From Succinispira mobilis DSM 6222 (lineage in GTDB: Bacteria > Bacillota > Negativicutes > Acidaminococcales > Succinispiraceae), in contig NZ_KB913028.1 in NCBI RefSeq assembly GCF_000384135.1, positions 1,081,351 through 1,145,350 on the forward strand: DNA of 64,000 nucleotides. Direction: 5' to 3'. Numbering within the stretch: the stretch's first letter is position 1; the number at the start of each line of letters is the position of its first letter. The translations under genes and the position numbers were made by a program. This document shows positions 54,478 to 63,327 of the stretch, in pieces. The notes beneath the pieces are model-generated. The model made no database searches and had not been told where the DNA came from. It was given only the letters and a program-made list of their open reading frames with translations.

Positions 54478-56013
54478 ATGATCAAAGAAAAAGAAAAAAA
54501 GCAACAGGCGGAATACTGGGATTTATTGAACGCGTAGGCAATAAAATACCAGATATTACGATTTTATTTATTATTGCTTTTTTAGTGGTATGCGTAGTAT
54601 CTGCAATCTTGTCATGTGTTCAATTCGCATATATTCATCCAGCTACAGGGAAAACCATTCAAATAACAAATATGCTTAGTGGGGCAGCAATGGTTGATTT
54701 GTTAAGTAAAATGGTAAATAATTATGCCAGTTTTCCACCTTTAGGAATGGTGATAGTTGCAACATTAGGTATTGGTGTTGCAGAAGGATCAGGTTATATT
54801 AATACAGGCTTAAAAAAACTATTATCTATAACACCAAAGTTCTTAATAACACCGACAGTAATCTTTGTGGGGATGTTGAGTCATTTAGCCCCAGATTCAG
54901 GTTATGTAATTATTATTCCGATTGCGGCAGCAATGTTTTATGCAGCCGGGAAACACCCCTTAGCAGGGATAGGAGCTTCTTTTGCGGGAATAGCAGGAGC
55001 ATTTGCAGCAAACTATACTCCTTCAGCAATTGACCCTGTTATTCAAGGTTTTACTCAAAGTGCGGCACGTATCATTGATCCTAGTTATGAAGTAAATGTT
55101 TTGTGCAATTATTTCTACTCATTTGGGGCAACGTTTTTTGTTATAGCTAGCTGTTGGTATACAACAGAAAAAATTGTTGAGCCATGGTTGAAAAAAGCTT
55201 GTCCGCTAGACAAAGATATTATTGAGGAAAATGATGCTCGCGCTGAAATTAGTTCACAAGAAAATAAAGCATTTATTATTGCCACAGGATTTATTTTTTT
55301 GATGCTTTTAGGTTTAGGGTTAGCACTTATACCAGAAAACTCGCTATTAAGAGATCCGTCTGGTAACATTGCTAGTTTTAAAGCACCAATAATGCAATCT
55401 ATAGTATCAATTATTTTTGTCTTAGCAGCAGGTACGGTGATTGTTTACGGAATTGTTTCGGGAAATTTTAAATCGCCACGTGATTTTACCAAGGCTATGG
55501 AAGATATTGCTAAAACGTTAGTTCAACTAATTGTATTTTATTTCTTTGCGGCGCAATTTTTATATGCTTTTGGCAAGTCTAATATAGGCGCGTTAATTGC
55601 TGTTTCGGGAGCAGAATTTCTTAAAGCTCTTGCGTTACCACCACAAGTTACAATTTTCGGAATAATAATGCTAGTTGCGTTTTTAAATTTGATTATAACT
55701 TCTGCTTCAGCTAAATGGGCGATTTTAGCTCCGATCTTTGTACCAATGCTTATGGCTGTAGGTATTGCCCCAGAGCTTACTCAAGTTGCTTTTAGAGTTA
55801 GTGACTCGGCCGTAAACGTTGTAACGCCAATGTTTGCCTTTTATCCTTTATTGTCAAAAATATGTTAAATCAGCAGGTATCGGGACACTAAGTTCGATGA
55901 TGTTACCTTACACAATAACACTAATGATTGTGCTGACAGTTATGCTATACTTATTTTGGTGGTTTGATATTCCATTAGGTTTTCAAGCGGATTATTTATA
56001 CCCACGTCGCTAA
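54478..56013 (+). pseudogene. AbgT-family transporter with two frameshifts
   Basis: p-Aminobenzoyl-glutamate/peptide-type transporter. AGGAGG stands 7 nt before ATG 54478, but that frame stops after 19 codons. Adding one A to the A7 run at 54494-54500 gives MIKEKEKKATGGILGFIERV, the family start, and continues through multi-helix body (LSHLAPDSGYVIIIPIAAAM, SASAKWAILAPIFVPMLM, SDSAVNVVTPMFAFYPL). At the A5 run 55856-55860 a second shift is needed to reach KSAGIGTLSSMMLPYTI and the stop at 56013. Full length would be about 511 aa. Both breaks are in homopolymers. Confidence 0.87.
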
Positions 56014-56070
56014 AAATCTTTAAAAAGTTATGTTCCTAAATTTAATATCATTATAAAGGAAGTGTTTTTT

Positions 56071-57327
56071 ATGAGACAAAGATTAGTTGACAGATTCTTC
56101 CGTTATGTAGCTGTTAGTAGTCAAAGTAAGACAGGAGTATTAGAAGTTCCTAGTACACCAGGGCAACGCGAACTTGCTGAAGTTTTAAAAAAAGATTTAG
56201 CAGAATTAGGCTTAGTAGACTTATCTTTAAGTGACACATCAGTATTAATTGGCAGACTACCAGCAAATTTACCAGAAGAGTTTAAAGGGGAATTACCCAA
56301 GGTTGGTTTTATAGCTCATCTTGATACAGTTGATGTTAATTTAAGTCCCAATATAAAACCTCAGATAATTAAAAATTATGCTGGAGAAGATATTTGCTTA
56401 AATAAAGATCAGGCAATATTCATAAGAGTAGCAGAACATCCTGAATTAAAAAAATACATTGGACAAGATATTATTTGCAGTGATGGTACTAGTGTTTTAG
56501 GAGCAGATAATAAGGCAGCGATAGCTACCATGCTTACGACCTTAGAGATCTTACAAGCAGACAAAACGCTTTATCATGGTGAGCTGTATTTTGTATTTGT
56601 TCCAGATGAGGAAGTTGGTTTAAAGGGCGCAAAAACTATTGATTTTTCAAAACTTCCTATTGATTTTGCCTATACAATTGATTGTTGTGAACTTGGAGAA
56701 GTTGTTTATGAAACTTTTAATGCTGGAAGTGCAATTATTAATATAAAGGGGATAAGTGCACATCCGATGTCAGCAAAGGGGGTACTTCTAAATCCAACTT
56801 TAGTAGCAGTTGACTTGATAAATTGTTTCAATCGATTAGAAACACCTGAAAATACTGATGGAACTGATGGATATATTTGGGTACAAGCAATGGAGTCCAA
56901 TCAAAGCTTAGCCAAAGTTACTTTAAATATTCGTGATCATAATAAATTACGTTATGAAAATAGAAAAAAATACATACAAGAAGTAATAGAATTTATTAAA
57001 TTAAGGTATCCTCGAGCTAAAATTGAATATACTTTAACTGATGTATATGGTAATATTCGCGATGCAATTACGGATGAAAATAAAAATTGTGTTGATTATA
57101 TTTACCAAGCGATGAAAAATTTGCAAATTGAACCAAAAACAATTGCAATGCGCGGTGGAACAGATGGTTCATACATTTCAACTCAAGGGATACCTACACC
57201 TAATTTTTTCACCGGTGCTCATAATTTTCATTCTAATAGTGAGTTTTTGCCAATAGATTCTTTTGAAAAATCTTGTGCAATGATGTTAGAAATTGTTAAA
57301 TTGATTTATACTAATAAAAACAAATGA
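56071..57327 (+). CDS. pepT: Peptidase T (tripeptidase)
   Basis: Cytosolic M20 zinc aminotripeptidase, 418 aa from ATG 56071. Metal ligands are visible in VGFIAHLDTVD, GADNKAAIA, PDEEVGLKGA and the final FFTGAHNFHSNSEF; RGGTDGSYISTQGIPTPN is PepT-specific. AAAGGA lies 10 nt before the ATG. It follows the AbgT-like transporter by 57 nt. Transporter plus peptidase suggests a peptide-use unit feeding amino acids, including glutamate, to fermentation. Confidence 0.94.
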   Translation: MRQRLVDRFFRYVAVSSQSKTGVLEVPSTPGQRELAEVLKKDLAELGLVDLSLSDTSVLIGRLPANLPEEFKGELPKVGFIAHLDTVDVNLSPNIKPQIIKNYAGEDICLNKDQAIFIRVAEHPELKKYIGQDIICSDGTSVLGADNKAAIATMLTTLEILQADKTLYHGELYFVFVPDEEVGLKGAKTIDFSKLPIDFAYTIDCCELGEVVYETFNAGSAIINIKGISAHPMSAKGVLLNPTLVAVDLINCFNRLETPENTDGTDGYIWVQAMESNQSLAKVTLNIRDHNKLRYENRKKYIQEVIEFIKLRYPRAKIEYTLTDVYGNIRDAITDENKNCVDYIYQAMKNLQIEPKTIAMRGGTDGSYISTQGIPTPNFFTGAHNFHSNSEFLPIDSFEKSCAMMLEIVKLIYTNKNK

Positions 57328-57423
57328 AGTTGATTTTAAAATAAAAATTTCATCGAATATAAACCATTATGATATAATTACTTTAAAAACCAGCTTAATA
57401 CAATGTAAAGGAGAATATTAACT

Positions 57424-57624
57424 ATGAAAAAAGTTACGTTTACCTTTGTTGGGCAAGATTCGGAGATTATGGCAGAAAAGTTATATAACTGGTATGTGGA
57501 CGGTGGCTTAGAAGATTTATTAGTAGATACTTTGACTGAAGAAGGTCCGGCAAGCGTAGAAACCTTAGAAATTGATAATGCAGAACGAGAAATTATATTA
57601 AGTTGTACCTATAAAAATATGTAA
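57424..57624 (+). CDS. Small conserved-looking protein, unknown function
   Basis: The 66 aa protein begins MKKVTFTFVGQDSEIMAEKLYNW, is acidic (GGLEDLLVDTLTEEG) and ends IILSCTYKNM. There are no membrane segments; alternating strands and helices are predicted by eye. AAAGGAG precedes the ATG at ideal spacing and TATAAT occurs at 57372. A terminator follows, so it can be a one-gene unit. I do not recognise the family. Confidence 0.65.
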   Translation: MKKVTFTFVGQDSEIMAEKLYNWYVDGGLEDLLVDTLTEEGPASVETLEIDNAEREIILSCTYKNM

Positions 57625-57684
57625 TGGCTAAAACCAAAAGGTAATTCTAGAAAAAAATAGCAGGAATATGAATAAAAAACTAAG

Positions 57685-57727
57685 AAGGTAATAGGATTAA
57701 AAGCTTATTACCTTTTTAGTTTTTGTT
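57685..57727 (+). terminator. Terminator after the small protein
   Basis: AAGGTAATA (57685-57693) and TATTACCTT (57706-57714), followed by TTTAGTTTTT. Confidence 0.8.
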
Positions 57728-58230
57728 TTTGTAGTAGACAAATATTGTACATTACAATTGTTATAATAAAAAAATATGGACTTTTTGTAAAAGAATATGG
57801 CAGTTTTTTTATATCTTTATTTGTAAAAATATTTAATTATTGCTCTTATAGGACAACATAACCAATAAAATTATTTATACAATATAAGTATTAATAGTTA
57901 AATGATTTTTCGATAAAAAAAATGCTTAATAATGGGATGGTAATAAATATTAATAATAAAGCAAGAATAATTTTTTCTGAACTAAATTCCGAAGTTTCTA
58001 GATTTAATTCTCGATATAAAACACAACAGCAGCATAGTAAAAATAAGTAAATTATACATAAGATAGTCTCTATTTTTATCACATCCTTGAGGTTTAGTGA
58101 GATACAAGTACATTCTAAAGGATAAGAAGGAAAAAAGGTTGTTCTAATAGGAGAAAGCTAAGAAGTTTTGGAATTTTAACAGAATGAATTATTTGAAAAG
58201 TTTATTTGAATATTAAATGGGAGTAACAAT
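57728..58230. other. AT-rich intergenic stretch
   Basis: About 500 bp of very AT-rich sequence between a terminator and the XRE gene. The only coding candidate is a 63-codon minus-strand frame (57891-58082). No tRNA, clear riboswitch or repeat was seen. Confidence 0.4.
57891..58082 (-). CDS. Possible small two-span membrane protein
   Basis: The 63-codon frame starts at GTG 58082. It has two hydrophobic segments, TILCIIYLFLLCCCCVLY and KIILALLLIFITIPLLSIFF, separated by a short acidic loop, a plausible hairpin membrane protein. AAGGA lies only 2 nt before the GTG, which is too close for good initiation, and AT-rich DNA yields such frames by chance. No homologue recognised. Confidence 0.35.
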   Translation of the reverse strand: MIKIETILCIIYLFLLCCCCVLYRELNLETSEFSSEKIILALLLIFITIPLLSIFFIEKSFNY

Positions 58231-58659
58231 ATGAAAAATAAAGATAGGTATAAATTAATTCAAGAGTTGAAAAACACTTCCTGCATAAAACATTTTATTG
58301 CTAAAAATAACAAAGAGTTTAAAAAAGAAAATTTCTCGGAATACTTAGATAGAATTTTAAAGGAAAAAAATCTAACTAAAGCACATGTTATCAGAAAGTC
58401 GGGTTTAGAACAAAGTTATGCGTATCATATTTTTTCAGGGGACAGAAATCCATCTAGAAAGAAAGTTCTAGCATTAGCTATTGCTTTAGAATTAGATATA
58501 GCTAAAACACAATATTTGCTAAAATTAGCTAATGTAGGCGAGTTATATATTCGTAGTCAGTGGGATTGTGTTATTTTACATGCATTGAACAAAAATTTAA
58601 ATGTTATAGAAACAAATCAATTACTGGAAGAGTTAGAGGAGACGGAATTTTTGGAATAA
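58231..58659 (+). CDS. XRE-family helix-turn-helix protein
   Basis: The 142 aa protein has a helical N-terminal extension (about 1-35), then an XRE HTH: FSEYLDRILKEKNLTKAHVI, RKSGLEQSYAYHIFSGDRNP and SRKKVLALAIALELDIAKTQ (about 36-95). A C-terminal helical part with DCVILHALNKNLN follows. This is the domain order of small HTH regulators often found alone or beside mobile DNA. GGGAG precedes the ATG. Targets are unknown; the Rep_3 gene 190 bp downstream is a candidate. Confidence 0.8.
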   Translation: MKNKDRYKLIQELKNTSCIKHFIAKNNKEFKKENFSEYLDRILKEKNLTKAHVIRKSGLEQSYAYHIFSGDRNPSRKKVLALAIALELDIAKTQYLLKLANVGELYIRSQWDCVILHALNKNLNVIETNQLLEELEETEFLE

Positions 58660-58694
58660 ACAATAGGTGCTTAATTGAATAAATATTATAAATA

Positions 58695-58745
58695 CAAATA
58701 ACAGAACTGCTATTTAATATAATGGTTCTGTTATTTGTGTTTAAG
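58695..58745 (+). terminator. Hairpin between XRE and Rep_3 genes
   Basis: CAAATAACAGAAC (58695-58707) and GTTCTGTTATTTG (58725-58737) form a perfect 13-bp stem; TGTTTAAG follows, a weak T tract. Confidence 0.65.
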
Positions 58746-58777
58746 ATAACTATAATGATAAAATAAAAAAAAAAAAT

Positions 58778-58804
58778 AAAAAACTAGGATTTACAAAAAA
58801 CTAG
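58778..58804 (+). repeat. Two iteron-like repeats overlapping the Rep_3 promoter
   Basis: AAAAAACTAG occurs at 58778-58787 and 58795-58804, a 17-bp period, next to an A12 tract. The copies flank and overlap the -35 box, the position where initiator proteins autorepress their own genes. Confidence 0.5.
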
Positions 58805-58819
58805 TTTTCGTGTTATATT
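58790..58819 (+). promoter_or_regulatory. Promoter of the Rep_3-like gene
   Basis: TTTACA (58790-58795), 18 nt, TATATT (58814-58819), 30 nt before the TTG start. Confidence 0.5.
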
Positions 58820-58849
58820 TTAATTAGTATATTATGAGGACGTGATTTT

Positions 58850-59536
58850 TTGGCTGTTAAAAGTAATTTATTTCTGGATTTTTTTAATAAAGCTTATTTT
58901 GCTCAATCTTTAAAATTAATAGAAGCTAAATATAAATTAGATTTGCTTGAACAAAAAATTATTGAACAAATAATTTTAAAAATGGAAAGCAATGATGAGA
59001 AATTTGTAAAATTTGAAAATCATAATTTATTGCAAATTTGTGGACTGGAAGAAATTAAAGGTCAACAAAAAATAAAGGATGCCTGTAGACGTTTATTGAG
59101 TAGAGTTTTAAGTCTTAAAGATAAAAATAATGAAACAAGACAAACACACTGGGTGCAGTCAATAGTTTATCAAGAAAAACATATTATTATCGAATTGAAT
59201 TGCTATTTAAAACCATTTTTACTTCAATTGAAAAGTATTTTGATATATCTTAATAGTAAAGAATTAATGAAAATGAAAAGCCAATATTCGGGTGGGATTT
59301 ATATCTTTTTAAAATATTATTATGAAATAAATCGGGCGAATAAAATACGTTTTACTTTAATAGAGCTTATAGAATTATTAGGTTGTAGCTATAAAAAATA
59401 TTTTGATTTTAGAGTTAATGTTTTAGATATGCTGGAAAGGGATATAAATAAAAATACTGATATGCAAATAAGATATTTTCCTGAAAAAATAGGACGTAAG
59501 GTAGAATATATAAATTTCGAATTCAGTATAAACTAA
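58850..59536 (+). CDS. Rep_3-like replication initiator protein
   Basis: The 228 aa protein resembles plasmid initiators of the Rep_3 superfamily. The first winged helix begins KLDLLEQKIIEQIILKM, and the second contains SGGIYIFLKYYYEINR, FTLIELIELLGCSYKKYFDFR and VLDMLERDINKNTDMQIRYF followed by KIGRKVEYINFEF. This is the usual two-winged-helix Rep pattern in order. The start is TTG 58850, with GAGG upstream. No partition or mobilisation genes are near. It may be a plasmid relic or a domesticated regulator. The antiporter gene follows at 26 nt without a terminator. Confidence 0.72.
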   Translation: MAVKSNLFLDFFNKAYFAQSLKLIEAKYKLDLLEQKIIEQIILKMESNDEKFVKFENHNLLQICGLEEIKGQQKIKDACRRLLSRVLSLKDKNNETRQTHWVQSIVYQEKHIIIELNCYLKPFLLQLKSILIYLNSKELMKMKSQYSGGIYIFLKYYYEINRANKIRFTLIELIELLGCSYKKYFDFRVNVLDMLERDINKNTDMQIRYFPEKIGRKVEYINFEFSIN

Positions 59537-59562
59537 AAAATTAAATAAGTGGAGGATGAAAA

Positions 59563-61092
59563 ATGGAGAAATTTTCTAAAAAAGTTGTTAAAGACAGGAT
59601 TTTAAAGGTATTAGGCATATTAAGTATTATTTTTTTTATACCTAGTATCTCGTTCGCAGCTGGTGATATTCAAAGTGTTTCCTTCCCTTTGTGGAGTATA
59701 ATTCCTTTTGTCGGTATTTTGCTATCAATAGCAATTTGTCCAATTGTAAATATGCATTGGTGGGAAGACAATATGGGGAAGATTAGTTTATTTTGGACGT
59801 TGCTGTTTGTAATTCCTTCAGGCCTGCTGTTTGGGTTAGAACAAGCTTGGTATGAATTTCTGCATATTATGATAGTTGACTACATTCCGTTTATTATTTT
59901 AGTTGCGGGACTTTTTGTTGTAGCTGGAGGGATAAATGTTGCAGGAACATTGCCAAATACTCCTTTATCGAATTCTTTGATAATTTTTTTAGGGACTTGT
60001 TTATCAAGCATTGTCGGTACAACAGGAGCTACAATGCTTGTAATTCGTCCTTTGATAAGTGCAAATATTAATAGAAAAATGAAAGTTCACACGATAATTT
60101 TTCTGCTTTTTTTAGTTAGTAATATTGGCGGTTCGTTGACACCAGTAGGAGATCCACCCTTGTTTTTAGGATTTCTCCATGGCGTACCTTTTTTTTGGAC
60201 TTTAAATTTGTTTAAACCTTGGATTTTTAATGTTACTCTTTTATTAATAACTTATTTTATGTTAGACAGTTTTTTTTATCGCAGAGAAAACAAAGAGTTA
60301 TACTATAAAAGAAAAAAAATGTCGAGTTTAAATTTCTTCAAAGGATTTTTTAGCTTAGAAAGTCCAAGTGAGAGCGTGGGCGAAAAAATAAAGATTCACG
60401 GCCTTCATAATTTAGTGTTTTTGGGTGGTATTTTATTAGCGGTCATTCTTAGTGGAGCATTAGCTCATAATCCGTTATTTTTTGATGTAGCGGCAAATAG
60501 TGCTAAGGGAATAAGTTTAATGAACTATCAAGGGCATGAATTTAAACTTGGTTATTTAAATTTGTTGCGTGATGTTGTTATTATTTTTATGGCTGTATTG
60601 TCTTTAAAATTTACTAGTAAAGAAATAAGAGCCGCGAATAAATTTAATTGGCATCCAGTTCAAGAGGTAGCCTTATTGTTTGCAGGGATATTTGCCACAA
60701 TAGTTCCAGCTTTAAAAATTCTCCAGGAGCGAGGTGGAGAACTCGGTGTAAGTTCGCCTGCACAGTTTTTCTGGATTACGGGAATTTTATCGAGTTTCCT
60801 TGACAATGCTCCTACATACCTTGTTTTTGTAAGCATTGCCGGACAAATGGGGGAGACTATAGGTATCATAACAGACTTAGGTATAATAAATGAACACGTT
60901 CTTTTAGCAATTTCTTGTGGGGCTGTTTTTATGGGCGCCAATACTTATATTGGCAATGCGCCTAATTTCATGACTAAATCGATTGCTGAAGAAAATGGAA
61001 TAAAAATGCCCAGCTTTTTTGGATACATGCTTTGGTCAGGAGTAGTGCTAATCCCATTATTTTTGCTTAATACGGTGTTGTTTTTCAGTTGA
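59563..61092 (+). CDS. Sodium:proton antiporter, NhaD/ion-transporter superfamily
   Basis: The 509 aa integral membrane protein has about 12 hydrophobic segments. The N-terminus resembles a signal peptide (ILSIIFFIPSISFAAGD). Motifs include GTTGATMLVIRPLI, SNIGGSLTPVGDPPLFLGFL and, in the second half, SSFLDNAPTYLVFVSI and CGAVFMGANTYIGNAPN, matching the antiparallel repeats of the NhaD/CitT-type superfamily. Na+/H+ exchange is the family expectation; organic acid transport is possible. GGAGG precedes the ATG. It may be cotranscribed with the Rep_3-like gene. Confidence 0.85.
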   Translation: MEKFSKKVVKDRILKVLGILSIIFFIPSISFAAGDIQSVSFPLWSIIPFVGILLSIAICPIVNMHWWEDNMGKISLFWTLLFVIPSGLLFGLEQAWYEFLHIMIVDYIPFIILVAGLFVVAGGINVAGTLPNTPLSNSLIIFLGTCLSSIVGTTGATMLVIRPLISANINRKMKVHTIIFLLFLVSNIGGSLTPVGDPPLFLGFLHGVPFFWTLNLFKPWIFNVTLLLITYFMLDSFFYRRENKELYYKRKKMSSLNFFKGFFSLESPSESVGEKIKIHGLHNLVFLGGILLAVILSGALAHNPLFFDVAANSAKGISLMNYQGHEFKLGYLNLLRDVVIIFMAVLSLKFTSKEIRAANKFNWHPVQEVALLFAGIFATIVPALKILQERGGELGVSSPAQFFWITGILSSFLDNAPTYLVFVSIAGQMGETIGIITDLGIINEHVLLAISCGAVFMGANTYIGNAPNFMTKSIAEENGIKMPSFFGYMLWSGVVLIPLFLLNTVLFFS

Positions 61093-61112
61093 TACATTTT
61101 AGTAAAAATAAT

Positions 61113-61157
61113 TAAGATGCTCGCCATAAATCTGTTTAGATCTATGGCGGGCATCTT
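61113..61157. terminator. Bidirectional terminator
   Basis: AAGATGCTCGCCATA (61113-61127) and TATGGCGGGCATCTT (61143-61157) pair with one G-U. T-rich sequence follows on the minus strand; it separates the antiporter and EAL genes. Confidence 0.8.
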
Positions 61158-61169
61158 GCGTAAAAGCTG

Positions 61170-63306
61170 TTATTGATATTTTTTGAGAAAATCTAATAAG
61201 CTATCAGATTTTAGGGGTTTAGAGAACATAAACCCTTGAGCTTCAAAACAATTATTTACTTTTAAGAAGTCTAGTTGTGCGTCAGTTTCAATGCCTTCGG
61301 CAATTACCTTAATTCTAAGGTTATTAGCTAAGTCGATAATTACTTTAGCTATTACACCACTGTCTTTTTCAGGAATGTCTTTTATAAAGGAACGATCTAT
61401 CTTAATTTTATCAACAGCAAAGCGCTTCAGATAAGAAAGAGAAGAGTAACCCGTACCAAAGTCATCAATAGCAATTTTTACACCCATTCCTTTAAGTTCG
61501 TCAAGAATTAACTCACATTCTTGGTGATTATCCATTAAAATTCCTTCAGTGATTTCTAGTTCTAGAAGGTTTGCGGGTAATTTAGTTTCCTCTAGCACTG
61601 AGTTAATGAGGGTAATAATATAGGGATTTTTAAATTGCAAACGAGAGATATTTACTGCGACAGGAGTTTCAAAACCTTGCTCTAAAAGAAACATTGCAAA
61701 TTTGCAAGCAGTAATTAATACCCATTCGCCGATAGGTATAATTAAGTTTGATTTTTCAATTAGTGGGATAAAAAGATTTGGTGGAATTACAACATTAGAA
61801 TTACTAGGTTGCCAACGAATTAGCGCTTCTAAACCAATTATTTTATTTTACAATCTATCAAATAAACAAATAATTATCCCATTATTATTTTGAAAAGAAA
61901 CTTCTTTTACAATTTGTCCGGTTTTTAAAAGTTCTTGCAGTAAGTGAGCTTTGCTAGATAAAATTTTATCAATAATGTTGACTTTATCGAAGTCATCTTT
62001 GGGAGTAATATTTAATTCTTCAAAAGCATTGTTCTTGTATAAACAAGTATAGCTTTCATCTAAAATAAATATTGCTTCACGAGTTCCTGAAAGTAATTTC
62101 AAAATCATTTCCAAGCGTATTTGGATCATCGTTCTAATACTTATTTCTTCTGATAAAGCTAAGTTGCGCTCATCAATTTCTAAAACATGATTAGAAATTT
62201 TCTGCGACATGAACTTTAAACTGCGAGCAAGATTTCCTATCTCATCTTGACGCAAGAGCAATTCATTTGGCAAAGTTATCGATAAATCATTTTTGGTAAA
62301 ATTTTCTAAGGCATTAGAAATAATAACAATAGGTTTAGCAATGGTTTTTTCTAAGTAAACTAGGAGGATAGAAATAAGGATTAATACTAAAAATAAAACC
62401 AGGATATTTGTAAAAAGGAAACTTTTTAAAGGCGCATAGACTTGGGATTCGGGAATAATGGCGGCTACAATTAAATCTGAATTTTCGATAGGAAGATAAG
62501 CTAGATACTTATCCTCACCTTGATAAGTATACTCAATTAAGCCGCTTTTTCCTGAAAGAATAGTGGAAGAATTTTTTTCCAGTAAATCAGAAATGTTTAC
62601 CTCATTCCAATTTTGAGAAAAATCATATTGGGGATGATAGATAATTGAACCGTCCTTTCTAAGTAAAACAGCGTAACCCTTATCGCCAATTTTATAATTT
62701 GACATTATCTTATAAATATCATCGAGCATTAAGTCTAAGCCTGCAACACCAACTTGGATACCATCTTTAAGTAATGGAATAGAAATTGTAAGTACTACTT
62801 TTTTGGTTACAATGTCGATATAAGGACTGGTAATTGTAGCACGATTGAGGTTTTTACTCTGTTTATACCAATTTCTTTCGCTAAGGACATAATCAGCAGG
62901 GGGAGCATATTCGTAGATATTAGTAATTAAATCATTGCTTTTTAGGACACCAATATAAACTAAAGCAATATTATTGTCGTTTTGTCTTATTTGTTGGAGG
63001 CGATTGTTGATTTTAGGATAAAGTGGGTCGGTGAATTTGGCAGTTCTATCATTTAATCGAGACGCAATTGTCGCAAAATCAGGGCTTTTCTGCATTTGCT
63101 CTACAATGATTTGGTAAGTGTTCATGAATAATTGAACTTCTGTAGCGATTTGTTTGGCATCCTTTAAAAGGGAGTCTTTATTAGTTTGTTCAAAATACTG
63201 TTTATTTTTAAGGTTGAAAAAACTGGCATAAATTATGAAAATTAATATAATTTATGCCAGCAACGAAAAATATTTTTCGAATAATACTTGTCTTAAATAA
63301 ATGCAT
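61170..63306 (-). pseudogene. Degenerate dCache-HAMP-PAS-EAL gene (GGDEF lost, frameshift, nonsense codon)
   Basis: ATG 63306 with GGAGG begins MHLFKTSIIRKIFFVAGI. An extra base in AAA at 63251-63253 shifts the frame; beyond it come the rest of the membrane helix and KNKQYFEQTNKDSLLKDAKQ, then dCache (GVAGLDLMLDDI, GYAVLLRKDGSIIYHP), helix 2, HAMP and PAS (EAIFILDESYTCLYKNNAFE). At 61848-61850 an in-frame TAA interrupts ICLFDRL/NKIIGLEALIRW. The following EAL domain is complete in motifs (EALIRW, VNISRL, DDFGTGYSS, AEGIET), but no GGDEF lies between PAS and EAL. An inactivated gene, at least as one polypeptide. Confidence 0.87.
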
Positions 63307-63327
63307 TATCTTGACCTCCAATAGAAA

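Noticed and set aside
54585-55868. AbgT-like gene starting at GTG 54585
   Set aside because: That start would cut off the conserved GGILGFIERVGNKIPD segment, and a strong ribosome binding site serves ATG 54478 in the other frame.
61702-61893. Plus-strand 63-codon frame opposite the PAS/EAL junction
   Set aside because: The minus strand here encodes the EAL start (GLEALIRW) in frame with the rest of the pseudogene.
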